From a bacterium (lineage in GTDB: Bacteria; SZUA-79; Acidulodesulfobacterales; Acidulodesulfobacteraceae): 61,819 nt of DNA. Positions 34,981 to 44,013 of this stretch are shown in pieces; the first letter of the stretch is position 1; each line of letters starts with the position of its first letter. The translations under genes and the position numbers were made by a program. Under the pieces are notes generated by a model. It was given only the letters and a program-made list of their open reading frames with translations, was not told the DNA's origin and ran no database searches. The stretch lies in assembly GCA_021812245.1 (NCBI GenBank), contig JAKAOK010000008.1:1-61819 (forward strand). The letters run 5' to 3'.

Positions 34981-35964
34981 ATGAAAAACGAAGTTTTAAT
35001 CTATTTTTTTTACGGGGAAGACGCATTTAGAATCAATAAAGAAATAGAAAAAATAAAATCCGTAATTTTAAAAAAAGAGCAGTTTGATTTTAATTTCGAC
35101 AGGCTTATATCTCCGTCTTTATCCGAATTTTTAAATATTGCCGGAAGCTATCCGGCATTTTCCGAAAAAAGAATCGTGCAGATAGAAGATTTCGACGATT
35201 CGTTCCTTAACGACGAAAATATGCTGGAATATATAAAATCTCCGTCTCCCGATACCGTCGTCATATTTTATTATAAAGATTCTAAAATCAACGAGAATGC
35301 AAAATTTTTCAAAGAATCGAAAAATAAAGATTATTTCAGGCTTAATAAAATAAGGTTCTTATATGATAGCGAACTGCCGTCGTATATTAAAAAACTGTCC
35401 GAAGAAAAAGGCATCGGACTTTCCGACGAAGCCGCATACTATATAATGCGCTATACCGGAAATAATATTTTAAATATAGATTCGGAACTTAATAAATTAG
35501 CTTCGGGGACTAAAGCGGATAAAGATAAAAAGGGCATGAAAATAGAAATACCTCTAAGCAAAATTAAACAGGTTATTTCCCTTTCAAAAAAATTTAATAT
35601 ATTCGATTTAACAGACAAGATTTTAGACCGGGATTTAAAAGCGGCGTTTTCAATATTTAATATTATTTACGGCGACGGGGAAGAACCTATAAAAATTATA
35701 TCAGTATTATATAACGAAACAAGGAAGCTCCACAGGGCAAAGATACAGGAACGGTCCGGCATGGATTTCGAAACTATTTTAAGCGTAAACTCCGTCCTGC
35801 CTTTCCTGAAAAAGAAATTTATAAAAAATCTATCGTCCTTTAGTATTCAGGAATTAAAAAAGACGGTAAAACTTTTGGAAGACGCCGACTTGAAACTTAA
35901 GACGACATCGTATCCGCCGGATTTGATTTTCGAGGAATTTATTTTTAAGCTTAGCTGTTTATAA
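34981..35964 (+). CDS. holA: DNA polymerase III delta subunit
   Basis: 327 residues. HolA pattern: 'IYFFYGEDAFRINKEIEKIK' opening, 'FSEKRIVQIEDFDDSFL' in the middle and the helical C-terminal domain 'KLLEDADLKLKTTSYPPDLI' (each quoted piece is separate). The clamp-loader delta subunit opens the sliding clamp. It is convergent with rpsT (overlap of 6 bp at the stops), a holA-rpsT neighbourhood conserved in many bacteria, which supports the call. Confidence 0.9.
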   Translation: MKNEVLIYFFYGEDAFRINKEIEKIKSVILKKEQFDFNFDRLISPSLSEFLNIAGSYPAFSEKRIVQIEDFDDSFLNDENMLEYIKSPSPDTVVIFYYKDSKINENAKFFKESKNKDYFRLNKIRFLYDSELPSYIKKLSEEKGIGLSDEAAYYIMRYTGNNILNIDSELNKLASGTKADKDKKGMKIEIPLSKIKQVISLSKKFNIFDLTDKILDRDLKAAFSIFNIIYGDGEEPIKIISVLYNETRKLHRAKIQERSGMDFETILSVNSVLPFLKKKFIKNLSSFSIQELKKTVKLLEDADLKLKTTSYPPDLIFEEFIFKLSCL

Positions 35965-36219
35965 CGTATTCTTAAGTTTGGCAAGCGCCGACACTTTTCT
36001 TGATGCGTTATTCCCGTGTATTATTTTTTTTGCGGCTAATTGCATAATATAAGATACGTTTGAATTAAAAAGCGAGGCGGCTTTTTCCTTATCGTTTTCG
36101 GCGACGGCGGCTTTAAGCTTTTTAATGCCCGTTTTCATTTTAGATAAACTGCCGGTATTGCGCTCCGTTCTTTTTTTCGTCTGCCTTGCTCTTTTTTCCG
36201 CAGATTTATGATTTGCCAT
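35959..36219 (-). CDS. rpsT: 30S ribosomal protein S20
   Basis: 86 residues from the ATG at 36219, preceded by GAGGAG; a longer frame begins 7 codons upstream inside the ribosome-binding region. 'MANHKSAEKRARQTKKR' is the textbook S20 N terminus and the helical, Lys-rich body ends 'KIIHGNNASRKVSALAK'. Binds 16S rRNA early in 30S assembly. Confidence 0.97.
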   Translation of the reverse strand: MANHKSAEKRARQTKKRTERNTGSLSKMKTGIKKLKAAVAENDKEKAASLFNSNVSYIMQLAAKKIIHGNNASRKVSALAKLKNTL

Positions 36220-36316
36220 AATAAATAGTTTACTCCTCAAGTTTAAATATTAAATGAAATAGATTTTAAAATATACCAAATTTTTAAAAATAAATCAAAT
36301 AAAATCTTTTCCCCTT

Positions 36317-38344
36317 TCACCTGCTGACTAAATTCCTTCCGTTTTTTTTCGCCTTATAAAGGGCAGAATCGACCCTGCTTAAAATGCTTTGTTCGGAGTC
36401 TTCGGCAGTTAAGGAAGCAACGCCTATGCTTATAGTTATGTTTCTTCCTATTTTGAAATCATGGCTTTGAACTTTTAGTCTCAATCTTTCGGCAAGACCA
36501 AAAGCTGTTTCTAAAGACGTTTCCGGAGCTATTATCATAAACTCTTCTCCACCGTATCTTGCAAAAAAATCCGTATTTCTGAGGTCTTCTTTGGCGGCAG
36601 CTACAAGTTCTTTAAGGATTAAATCTCCGCTTGTATGACCCAGCGTATCGTTGACGTCTTTAAACCTGTCTATATCGAACATTATGAGAGATAAGGGTCT
36701 GTTATATCTTTTGGCTAAGTTGAACAGTTCGGTCAGCTTGGCGTCCATTACCCTTCTGTTATATATTTCCGTAAGGGCGTCTATTTCGGAAAGCTCTTTG
36801 TATAAGTTTTTTTCTACGAGTATGTTCTGCTCCTCGAATATCTGGTCGGTTACGTCGGTAAAAATGGCAAGACCTATTTCATCCCCGCTGTAAAAGACTG
36901 CCGTTCTGAATAAATCTAAATAGTGCATAGTTGCATTTTTATCCGTGTACTTATAAATAAACTTCGACGAAAATTCATTGGCATGATGCACTTTGAATAA
37001 AGAAACTTTTGGGGCGTAAATCTGATTTTCGTCTATATCGAAAAAATCGAGAACGCTTTTATTTATAAATTCTTCTTTTGTCAAGCCGAACAAATTTAAG
37101 AGCACTGAATTCACGTATAAAAATTTATCTTTATTGTATAATGCTATACCGGAATGAATATTTTCGATTAATACTCTAAAAAGGTCCCTTTCCTGTTCGA
37201 TATAATTCCTTAAATTAACCATTTCAGTAATGTCGATAAAGCTTGCGACTCTTACAATCTCGCCCTTATATTTAACTGAACCTGAATAAATATATGCCCA
37301 TAATGCTTCGCCCGATTTTTTTATTACCTTAAACTTTACATAATACTTGTAATTTATATCGGCAAGCCCTTCCTTAATGGCTCTTTTTGCTTCTTCTTTA
37401 TATTCCTCAGACAGTATTTCCCAGAAGAACATATTCTTCAGTTCATCCGAAGCGTAGCCGAGCATATCTTGAAATGCCGGATTAGTGTAAACAAATTTCT
37501 CTCTGTGCATATCTAATCCTACCGGCATATTATCCGCCAGAGTCCTGAAAAGCTCTTCCGATTCTTTAAGTTTTTCTTCAAGGACTTTTTTTTCGGTAAC
37601 ATCGTTGATAATAACCTGAATATAGGTCTTGCCGTTATAGACAAAGCCGGAGATACTAGCTTCTACGTCCCTTACGCTTCCGCTTTTAAGCTTGTGCCTG
37701 AAAACGGCAAAGTTATAACCTTCTTTTAAGGCTTTAGCCCTGAAATCTGTCATTTCTTTAACGGATACGAAAGGATTTATATCCGACATGGTCATATTGC
37801 GTAATTCTTCTTTTGACCAGCCGTAAAAATCTACCGCCTTTTTATCGGCATCTATAATAAGACCGGATTCGACGTCGATGATTAACGACGGAACGGGAAA
37901 GTTATCGAAAAACGTTTCAAGCCTCTTTTCCGATAACTCTATGTTTTCTATTTCTGAAATAAACTCGGAAATATTAAAGTGCGTTTCTAAAAATACGGAG
38001 GCGTCCCTGTATGCTTCTACTTTATAAATCTGCCCGTGGTGGTTATGATTGACGGCGGCGCGGTTTTTATCTTTGTTATTAATAAGTTCCCTTAACGGAC
38101 AGTTTTCCCCAAATTGGAAGCAAGGTTTGTCGTAGCCGTGGGATATTTTATAACACTTGCCGACTGTGCCGCCCGCGCTAAGGGCGTCTGCGGAGGCTTC
38201 ATTAATGCCGCGGGTATTGGTTTTATATACTTCTTCCGCAGTTTTATTTAAAAATATTGCGTCGTATTTATCGTTTATTGCCAATATAGGACATAGTAAC
38301 TTATTAAATGCGTAATAAGCTCCCCGTGCTTCTTTATTACCCAT
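36317..38344 (-). CDS. Multi-PAS diguanylate cyclase
   Basis: 675 residues. An N-terminal region with a Cys cluster ('CYKISHGYDKPCFQFGENCP') is followed by three PAS domains at about 138-255, 265-380 and 385-505 (with PAC-type endings such as 'VIINDVTEKK' and 'ASFIDITEMV'), then a GGDEF domain with active-site GGEEF at 598-602. RNTD lies five residues before it, a canonical RxxD inhibitory site for c-di-GMP feedback. No membrane helices. Synthesises c-di-GMP in response to a PAS-sensed signal, possibly redox given the cysteines. Transcribed alone. Confidence 0.92.
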   Translation of the reverse strand: MGNKEARGAYYAFNKLLCPILAINDKYDAIFLNKTAEEVYKTNTRGINEASADALSAGGTVGKCYKISHGYDKPCFQFGENCPLRELINNKDKNRAAVNHNHHGQIYKVEAYRDASVFLETHFNISEFISEIENIELSEKRLETFFDNFPVPSLIIDVESGLIIDADKKAVDFYGWSKEELRNMTMSDINPFVSVKEMTDFRAKALKEGYNFAVFRHKLKSGSVRDVEASISGFVYNGKTYIQVIINDVTEKKVLEEKLKESEELFRTLADNMPVGLDMHREKFVYTNPAFQDMLGYASDELKNMFFWEILSEEYKEEAKRAIKEGLADINYKYYVKFKVIKKSGEALWAYIYSGSVKYKGEIVRVASFIDITEMVNLRNYIEQERDLFRVLIENIHSGIALYNKDKFLYVNSVLLNLFGLTKEEFINKSVLDFFDIDENQIYAPKVSLFKVHHANEFSSKFIYKYTDKNATMHYLDLFRTAVFYSGDEIGLAIFTDVTDQIFEEQNILVEKNLYKELSEIDALTEIYNRRVMDAKLTELFNLAKRYNRPLSLIMFDIDRFKDVNDTLGHTSGDLILKELVAAAKEDLRNTDFFARYGGEEFMIIAPETSLETAFGLAERLRLKVQSHDFKIGRNITISIGVASLTAEDSEQSILSRVDSALYKAKKNGRNLVSR

Positions 38345-38538
38345 ATATTGTATATTATACCATTAGTTATACCTTATATTTTATATGATTATAAGTTGAA
38401 TCTTATTTTACGGCTGTTCTTATCTTCCGATAATTTTAATTTAAAAGTTTAAATATAATAATATACCCCCCCCCCCCTGCTGTCAAGATTTTTTTGACTA
38501 ATTGCAATTTTATCGGTTTTATGGTAAAAATAAACCTT
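38345..38538. promoter_or_regulatory. Intergenic region with a C12 homopolymer upstream of coaD
   Basis: 194 bp between divergent genes. A run of 12 cytosines (38466-38477) stands out in otherwise AT-rich DNA, ~60-70 bp before coaD. A TTGACT lies at 38493-38498, 16-17 bp after the tract. The tract length could alter promoter spacing if it varies between cells. Confidence 0.5.
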
Positions 38539-39075
38539 ATGGCAGATTCGATTAAATACAAAGCCGCCGTTTACCCGGGTTCGTTTGACCCCGTAACTTA
38601 CGGTCATTTAGACGTTTTAAAGAGAAGCCTCAACGTGTTCGACAAGATTATAGTCGCCGTAGCATGCAATAAAAAAAAGCCCTATCTTTTCCCGCAGTCA
38701 ATGCGGATAGAACTTATAAATAGAATTATAAAAGACGATAAAGAAATAGACTCGGACAGGGTTGCGGTAATAGGTTTAAAGGGACTTCTCGTAAAATACG
38801 TGGAAAGCATCGATGCAAAAGTAATAATAAGAGGCTTAAGGGCGGTTTCCGACTTCGAATACGAACTTCAGCTCGCGACCACCAACAGGACGCTTAATCC
38901 CGACATAGAAACTATATTTATGATGACCGCCGAAAAGTATTCGTTTTTAAGTTCCACCATAGTTAAGGAAATTTCCAGACTCGGAGGAGACGTTTCAAGT
39001 ATGGTACCTCCGGCAATAGCCGAAGAGCTTTCAAAAATTTACGCGAAAGGAGAAAACGATGAAACTCTCATGTAG
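38539..39075 (+). CDS. coaD: Phosphopantetheine adenylyltransferase
   Basis: About 178 residues from the ATG at 38539 (MADSIKYKAAVYPGSFDP); an ATG at 38521 is also possible. The nucleotidyltransferase motif PGSFDPVTYGHLD (with TxGH), 'IIRGLRAVSDFEYELQLA' and 'SFLSSTIVKEI' (ISSTxVR equivalent) are intact. Fourth step of CoA synthesis, complementing coaBC at 19 kb. First gene of an operon continuing with the aminotransferase, whose start overlaps it by 17 bp. Confidence 0.95.
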   Translation: MADSIKYKAAVYPGSFDPVTYGHLDVLKRSLNVFDKIIVAVACNKKKPYLFPQSMRIELINRIIKDDKEIDSDRVAVIGLKGLLVKYVESIDAKVIIRGLRAVSDFEYELQLATTNRTLNPDIETIFMMTAEKYSFLSSTIVKEISRLGGDVSSMVPPAIAEELSKIYAKGENDETLM

Positions 39076-40228
39076 AGCTTCTTTAATTAAGCCGTCGGCT
39101 ACCCTTGCCATAACGGCGAAAGCTAAAAAACTAAAAAGCGAAGGAAAAAACGTCGTCAGTTTCGGAGCGGGCGAACCCGATTTCGACACGCCCGATTATA
39201 TAAAAAATGCCGTAAAAGATGCATTAGATAAGGGGCAGACCAAATATACGCCGGTTTCGGGCATAGACGAACTAAAAACCGCTATCGCGGAAAAATTTTC
39301 GGCGGACTACGGCGTAAGCTATGAAAACTCCGAAATTATCGTTTCCTGCGGGGGAAAACATTCCTTATATAATCTTTTTTCGGCTATGCTTAACGAAGGA
39401 GACGAGATTATAATTCCATCGCCCTACTGGGTTTCTTATACGGAAATCATAAAGCTTTCAGGCGGAGTTCCGGTAACCGTCGATACATCTAAAAAGAATT
39501 TTAAATTTAACCTTGAACTGCTGAAAAACGGTTTAACCGATAAAACAAGGGGGGTAATAATAAACAGCCCTTCAAATCCTACCGGCGTTCTGATGGACGA
39601 AAAGGATATAATAGAAATAGCAAATTTTGCAAAAAAACGCGGGTTATATATTATAACCGACGATATATACGAAAAGATTATATTCGACGGCAAAAAGTTT
39701 TCTAACGTTTTAACGGCCGATAAATCTATGAAAGAATATACGATTGCCGTAAATGCGGTTTCAAAAACTTATTCTATGACCGGCTTCAGAATAGGTTACA
39801 CTGCAGGACCGAAAGATTTAATAGCGGCTATGAATAACATCCAGTCGCAAAGCACTTCCAATCCGACCACGTTTGCACAGTATGGCGCGCTGGCGGCGTT
39901 AAAGGGCGGACAAGAATTCAGCAATATGATGCGGGACGAATTTCAGAAAAGAAGGGATTATATGCTATATTTTTTTGATAAAAACATTAAAGGTATAGTT
40001 CCGGTAAAACCGGACGGAGCATTTTATTTATTTGTCGATATCTCGAAGATATCCGGTATTAATTCTTCTACTGAATTTTGCGGTTATCTTTTAGATAAAT
40101 ATCTCGTAGCCGCCGTTCCGGGCGTTGAATTCGGCAACGATAATTTTATAAGATTATCCTTTGCTACAGGATTAGACGTCATAAAAGAAGGGTTAAGCAG
40201 AATAAAGGAAGCCGTCGATTCGCTATGA
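39059..40228 (+). CDS. Class I/II pyridoxal-phosphate aminotransferase (aspartate aminotransferase-like)
   Basis: 389 residues. 'GAGEPDFDTPDYIK' and 'INSPSNPTGVLM' are typical of the AspAT-Ibeta family, and the PLP-binding lysine lies in VSKTYSMTGFRIGY. The C-terminal substrate Arg is in 'NFIRLSFATG'. Likely converts oxaloacetate/glutamate to aspartate/2-oxoglutarate, though prephenate or alanine activity is possible in this family. It overlaps coaD at its start and its stop overlaps the lpxK ATG by 4 bp, so the operon is tightly coupled. Confidence 0.9.
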   Translation: MKLSCRASLIKPSATLAITAKAKKLKSEGKNVVSFGAGEPDFDTPDYIKNAVKDALDKGQTKYTPVSGIDELKTAIAEKFSADYGVSYENSEIIVSCGGKHSLYNLFSAMLNEGDEIIIPSPYWVSYTEIIKLSGGVPVTVDTSKKNFKFNLELLKNGLTDKTRGVIINSPSNPTGVLMDEKDIIEIANFAKKRGLYIITDDIYEKIIFDGKKFSNVLTADKSMKEYTIAVNAVSKTYSMTGFRIGYTAGPKDLIAAMNNIQSQSTSNPTTFAQYGALAALKGGQEFSNMMRDEFQKRRDYMLYFFDKNIKGIVPVKPDGAFYLFVDISKISGINSSTEFCGYLLDKYLVAAVPGVEFGNDNFIRLSFATGLDVIKEGLSRIKEAVDSL

Positions 40229-41471
40229 AACTTTATAAACATATTCTGAATTTTTTGACGAACAAGAAAGGACAAGGCGGAGTATTTAAATTTTTGCCGA
40301 AACTTCCGCTTATTTTATTATCTTTTGCAGTTGTATTGTTTTCAAAAATAAAAAGAGGCGCGGATAATGTAAAAGCAAAAGACCCCGGCTTATTCGTTAT
40401 CAGCTTCGGCAATATAAATATGGGCGGGTCTGGAAAAACCCCTTTTTCCTACGCGTCAGCCGAATATTTGTATAAACTGGGTTTAAAACCCTGCATTATC
40501 ACCCGCGGATATAAGGGACGCTTAAAAAAAAAGTCTATATAGCCGACTGGGAATACGAGATCCCCGCTTCCAGAGAAAAATTACCCGACGAAGCAATCCT
40601 TTTAATCGAAAAATTCAGGCTGCAAAAAATCAATGTTCCGGTCATAGTGTCTAAAAACAGGCTGTCTGCAGCAAATATTTGCCTGAATAACGACGAAATA
40701 TATTATAATCTTGCGGAAACGACAGGATTAGGCAGGGATATGATTCCGGATGAAATTAATAATTTCAAATGCGCATATAAAGACGTCCATAGCGAATTCG
40801 ACGGGAATAAAAAGATAGCAATTCTGGATGACGGCTTTACCGCATTAAACATCAAAAAAAATATAAATATAGTCCTCATCGACGCAAATATCGATATTTT
40901 TATACAAAACGTCATTCCTGCCGGAATTTTAAGGGAACCGTTGAGCGCCTTAAAGTATGCCGATATTATCGTTATCAATAAATGCAGACCCGAATTATTA
41001 GAAAATCCTTCCGCATTTAAGAATGATACGAAAATTAAAATAAAAAAATACAATAAAAATTGTCCGATATTTTACTCTTATTATGACCCGGATAAACTTG
41101 TATCCCGAAATAACGTAATGCCCTGCGCGAATTTAAAAGGTAAAAAATCCATAACCGTCTGCGCAATCGGCAATCCGGATTATTTTTACGAAAATTTGAT
41201 AAACTGCGGAGCCGCAATAGATTATAAAATGGAATTTCAAGACCATTATGAATACAAGGAAAACGACATTAAAGACTTGGAAAGCATACTGAATAAAAAC
41301 AAGGAATATATCGTAATTACCACTTTAAAGGATTACGTAAAATTAAAAAGATTTAACAAACCAGATATATTTGATAGAATTTATTATTTAGACATTGAAA
41401 TTATAATAGATAAAGCCTTTTTTGAATATATTTATAATAATTATAGCGATTACAAAAAAATATCGTCGTGA
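40225..41471 (+). CDS. lpxK: Tetraacyldisaccharide 4'-kinase LpxK, read through a -1 frameshift
   Basis: The gene is in two frames: 40225-40542 (105 aa, ends ...GRLKKKSI stop) and a -1 frame continuing from 40533 to 41471. Joined, it is ~415 residues with the Walker A loop 'GNINMGGSGKTP', 'IITRGYKGRL' and the second kinase motif 'AILDDGFTALNI', all LpxK hallmarks. LpxK phosphorylates the 4' position of the lipid A precursor and is normally essential in LPS producers. The junction is a run of nine A (40524-40532) followed by G, which in frame reads A AAA AAG. Without frameshifting, slippage or an assembly error the enzyme would be truncated. The stop overlaps lpxL by 4 bp. Confidence 0.85.
40513..40533 (+). 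promoter_or_regulatory. Candidate -1 frameshift signal in lpxK
   Basis: The slippery heptamer A AAA AAG occupies 40527-40533 in the zero frame, extended upstream to nine A. AAGGGA (40513-40518), a Shine-Dalgarno-like element, lies 8 bp upstream, the same arrangement that stimulates frameshifting in E. coli dnaX. A weak hairpin (GGGA 40549-40552 with TCCC 40561-40564) follows. The zero frame stops at 40540. Confidence 0.5.
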
Positions 41472-42382
41472 AAAAAAACAGGATATTGGCATATTCGGAA
41501 TTTATTTTAGTATATTGTTTCTATCTATTTTTAAACATTCTGCCGTCGGGCTTATCTTTGAAAATAGGCAGGTTTCTTGGAATACTATTTTATAAATTAG
41601 ATAAAAAACACAGAAAGCATGCGTTAAACAATTTAAAAATTGCCTTTCCGGATAAAACCGAAAAAGAATTAAACGATATTTCGATAAAATTTTATAAAAA
41701 CCTCGGAATGGTTTTTGTCGAGATTTTCAGGCTTAATAAATATAACGCCGGTAATATCGACGATTTTGTAGAATCTGATTTCGACCCCATAAAAAACATT
41801 TACGGAAAACAGGGGGTGCTTTTGCTTACGGCGCATTTCGGAAACTGGGAGCTTCTGGCAAAAACTTTCGGACTGAAAGGCTATCGGGGCAACGTCTTGG
41901 CAAGACCGTTGGATAATCCTTATATAGAAAAAATTTTATACAAATTAAGAACGGGGTCAGAAAACAAAGTGATTTACAACAGGGAAAACGCCGTAAAAAG
42001 TATAATTTCGGCATTAAACGGCAATGAAATCGTCGGGTTTCTGCCTGACGAAAACGCCTCCAAGCGCATAGGCGTTTTTGTCGATTTTTTCGGAATCAAA
42101 GCCTGCACTATGCCGGGAATGGCTAATATCGCGGCTAAAACCCGGCTGCCGGTCGTTCCTGCTTTTATCGCGAGACTTAAAGATGCACGGGGCAATTATA
42201 CAAAACATAAACTGATAATTGAAAAGCCGCTCGATATAAAATATACGGGAAACAGGAAGACGGATACGATGAATATTTTAAAAATGTTTAACGAGAAAAT
42301 AGAAGATATAATAAAACAATATCCCGAACAGTGGTTCTGGATACATAACAGGTGGAAAACAAGACCGGACGAAAATGAATAA
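41468..42382 (+). CDS. lpxL: Lipid A biosynthesis acyltransferase (LpxL/HtrB family)
   Basis: 304 residues with a GTG start overlapping the lpxK stop. One N-terminal membrane segment, the HxxxxD/E acyltransferase motif HFGNWE, and 'VGFLPDENASKRIGVFVDFFG' plus 'MPGMANIAAKTRLPVVPAFIAR' (separate stretches) are characteristic. C-terminal 'YPEQWFWIHNRWKTRP' is the family ending. It adds secondary acyl chains to Kdo-lipid A; the specific chain and whether it is LpxL or LpxM cannot be decided. Confidence 0.88.
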   Translation: MKKNRILAYSEFILVYCFYLFLNILPSGLSLKIGRFLGILFYKLDKKHRKHALNNLKIAFPDKTEKELNDISIKFYKNLGMVFVEIFRLNKYNAGNIDDFVESDFDPIKNIYGKQGVLLLTAHFGNWELLAKTFGLKGYRGNVLARPLDNPYIEKILYKLRTGSENKVIYNRENAVKSIISALNGNEIVGFLPDENASKRIGVFVDFFGIKACTMPGMANIAAKTRLPVVPAFIARLKDARGNYTKHKLIIEKPLDIKYTGNRKTDTMNILKMFNEKIEDIIKQYPEQWFWIHNRWKTRPDENE

Positions 42383-42929
42383 AAATAAATGCGTATTTTT
42401 AGACAGGGATGGCGTATTAATCAAAGACGTAGGCTATTTAAAAAATCCCGAAGATATAATTATAATGCCGAACTCCGTTGAAGCCTTGAAAATTCTGAAA
42501 GCCGCCGGATTCCTGCTTATAATAGTTACGAATCAGGCAGGCATCGCAAAGGGTTTTTTTAATATGGACGATTTGACGGCGGTAAATAACAGACTGCTTA
42601 AAATATACGAAGATAACGGAATAATAATCGACGATTTATATTTCTGCCCCCACCACGAAAACGGAACGGTCGAACCTTATAATATCAAATGCTCCTGCCG
42701 AAAGCCCGGAACCGGAATGGTGCTTAAAGGCGCCGAAAAGTTTAATATCGATACCGATAAATCATTTATGATAGGCGACAAGGACAGCGACACCATGCTC
42801 GCAAAAAACTCCGGCTTAAAGTCTTTCTACATAAGAAATTTTATGTACGAACACGACGAAAACATTGCCCCCGACTTTTACGTCAATGACCTGAAAGAAG
42901 CGGCGGAAATTATTATGAAAACCGTATAA
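42375..42929 (+). CDS. gmhB: D-glycero-beta-D-manno-heptose 1,7-bisphosphate 7-phosphatase
   Basis: 184 residues, HAD superfamily. DxDGVL nucleophile motif 'VFLDRDGVLIKDVGYLKNP', the 'VTNQAGIAKGFF' motif, the zinc-binding Cys/His cluster 'CPHHENGTVEPYNIKCSCRKP' (four ligands), and 'MIGDKDSDTMLAKNSG' are diagnostic. Removes the 7-phosphate during LPS inner-core heptose synthesis. Its start overlaps lpxL by 8 bp, completing the coaD-aminotransferase-lpxK-lpxL-gmhB operon. Confidence 0.93.
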   Translation: MNKNKCVFLDRDGVLIKDVGYLKNPEDIIIMPNSVEALKILKAAGFLLIIVTNQAGIAKGFFNMDDLTAVNNRLLKIYEDNGIIIDDLYFCPHHENGTVEPYNIKCSCRKPGTGMVLKGAEKFNIDTDKSFMIGDKDSDTMLAKNSGLKSFYIRNFMYEHDENIAPDFYVNDLKEAAEIIMKTV

Positions 42930-43067
42930 TTTCAAAAATTTAATATAATTTATTTACTTGAAATAATATGGAATCTCTATTAAAATTTAAAATATAATTA
43001 TTTTATTTATTTTTAATAAAAGGGTCTGAAATGAGAAACCGCTCCCAAACTGGATTTTAAAAAAACT

Positions 43068-43277
43068 ATGCGTTTTACATGTCTATCGCCGGTAACGGTA
43101 AGCAGAATATATGATAAAACCGGCGATGGGGAAACCTGCGGTAATGGTTTTGCGGGGGAAGTAGCGGGATTAAATAAAAATATCGATAATGACGGCGACA
43201 TTTTTGGAGGTGCCGCCGATTTTGGATGTCATTATATCCGTCCATGGGAAGACGGTTTAATTTATGCTAAAATATAA
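43068..43277 (+). CDS. Small hypothetical ORF, possibly a gene remnant
   Basis: 69 residues (frame open from 43035). 'RIYDKTGDGETCGNGFAGEV' and 'GGAADFGCHYIRPWEDGLIY' have protein-like composition, but there is no ribosome-binding site and I recognise no family. It could be a remnant of a longer gene. The remainder of the 42930-43343 gap (414 bp) is AT-rich and shows nothing else. Confidence 0.3.
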   Translation: MRFTCLSPVTVSRIYDKTGDGETCGNGFAGEVAGLNKNIDNDGDIFGGAADFGCHYIRPWEDGLIYAKI

Positions 43278-43343
43278 TAATAAAATAAATATAAGCGATA
43301 TAATTTAATTACATAAAATAATATAAAAAATTAAAATAAATTT

Positions 43344-43718
43344 ATGAATGAAATTTTAAAACAAAGTCAAACTGTCCAAACTTGTAAAAATTACAGACCT
43401 TTTTCAGGGAAAAGTTTTTATCTGTCCGAATCCGACATTAAAGATGCAATAAAAATCGCTGAAGCTATCGGTAAAGGACTGATCGATAAATTTCAAGCCG
43501 ACAAAGTTATGTTATTCGGCTCTCTTGCAAAAAATAAAATGATTAAAAATTCTGACATAGATATTGCGGTATGGGGCATACCGGACAAAATATTTTACAA
43601 AGCCGCTGCCTATGCAACAGGCTATAGCAGTAAATGGAATGTGGATTTAGTAGATTTTAACGATTGCAAGGAATCGATAAAAACCGCTATCTTAACGGAG
43701 GGCATTATATTAACTTAA
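43344..43718 (+). CDS. mntA: Minimal nucleotidyltransferase (MntA-type antitoxin)
   Basis: 124 residues. The nucleotidyltransferase motif is GS at 59-60 followed by DID at 71-73 (LFGSLAKNK...SDIDIAVWG), intact. In HEPN/MNT toxin-antitoxin systems the MNT protein AMPylates and silences the HEPN ribonuclease. The partner gene follows by 1 bp, but its 3' half is destroyed, so the antitoxin is orphaned. The first ~30 residues lie before the conserved domain, and a later start is possible. Confidence 0.82.
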   Translation: MNEILKQSQTVQTCKNYRPFSGKSFYLSESDIKDAIKIAEAIGKGLIDKFQADKVMLFGSLAKNKMIKNSDIDIAVWGIPDKIFYKAAAYATGYSSKWNVDLVDFNDCKESIKTAILTEGIILT

Positions 43719-43719
43719 T

Positions 43720-44013
43720 ATGAATACTGGGAGCGTTTTATCTGCAAGAATATTAGAAGAACTTAATGAAATTTCTACTGCCGCAAAGAGAGTGAAAATG
43801 GCATGGGAAAAAGCAATCGATAAAAATAACGACTTGTATTTTGATAGCGTTGCATTAAATTTGCATAGCTTTTATTCAGGAATAGAAAAGATTTTTAAAT
43901 TAATTGCCAAAGTAGAAAAAATATTAAGTGATATAATACATAGAGTCTCAAAGTTTCAAAGAAACTTCATGAGGAAGCCGAAGGCTTCCGAGAGCGAAGC
44001 GGTCAAATGCTAA
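43720..44013 (+). pseudogene. Truncated HEPN-domain (HepT-like) ribonuclease
   Basis: The first ~65 residues ('ILEELNEISTAAKRVKMAW', 'YFDSVALNLHSFYSGIEKIF') match the start of HepT-like HEPN toxins that pair with MNT proteins. From about 43915 the sequence changes to transposon DNA and the frame ends at 44013 with unrelated residues. The region that would carry the catalytic RxxxxH motif is missing, and I do not find it on the far side of the insertion. The toxin should be inactive. Confidence 0.75.

Noticed and set aside
43035-43277. Diaminopimelate epimerase fragment suggested by a CGNG motif
   Set aside because: Only the CGNG string matches; flanking residues do not fit the epimerase motif.
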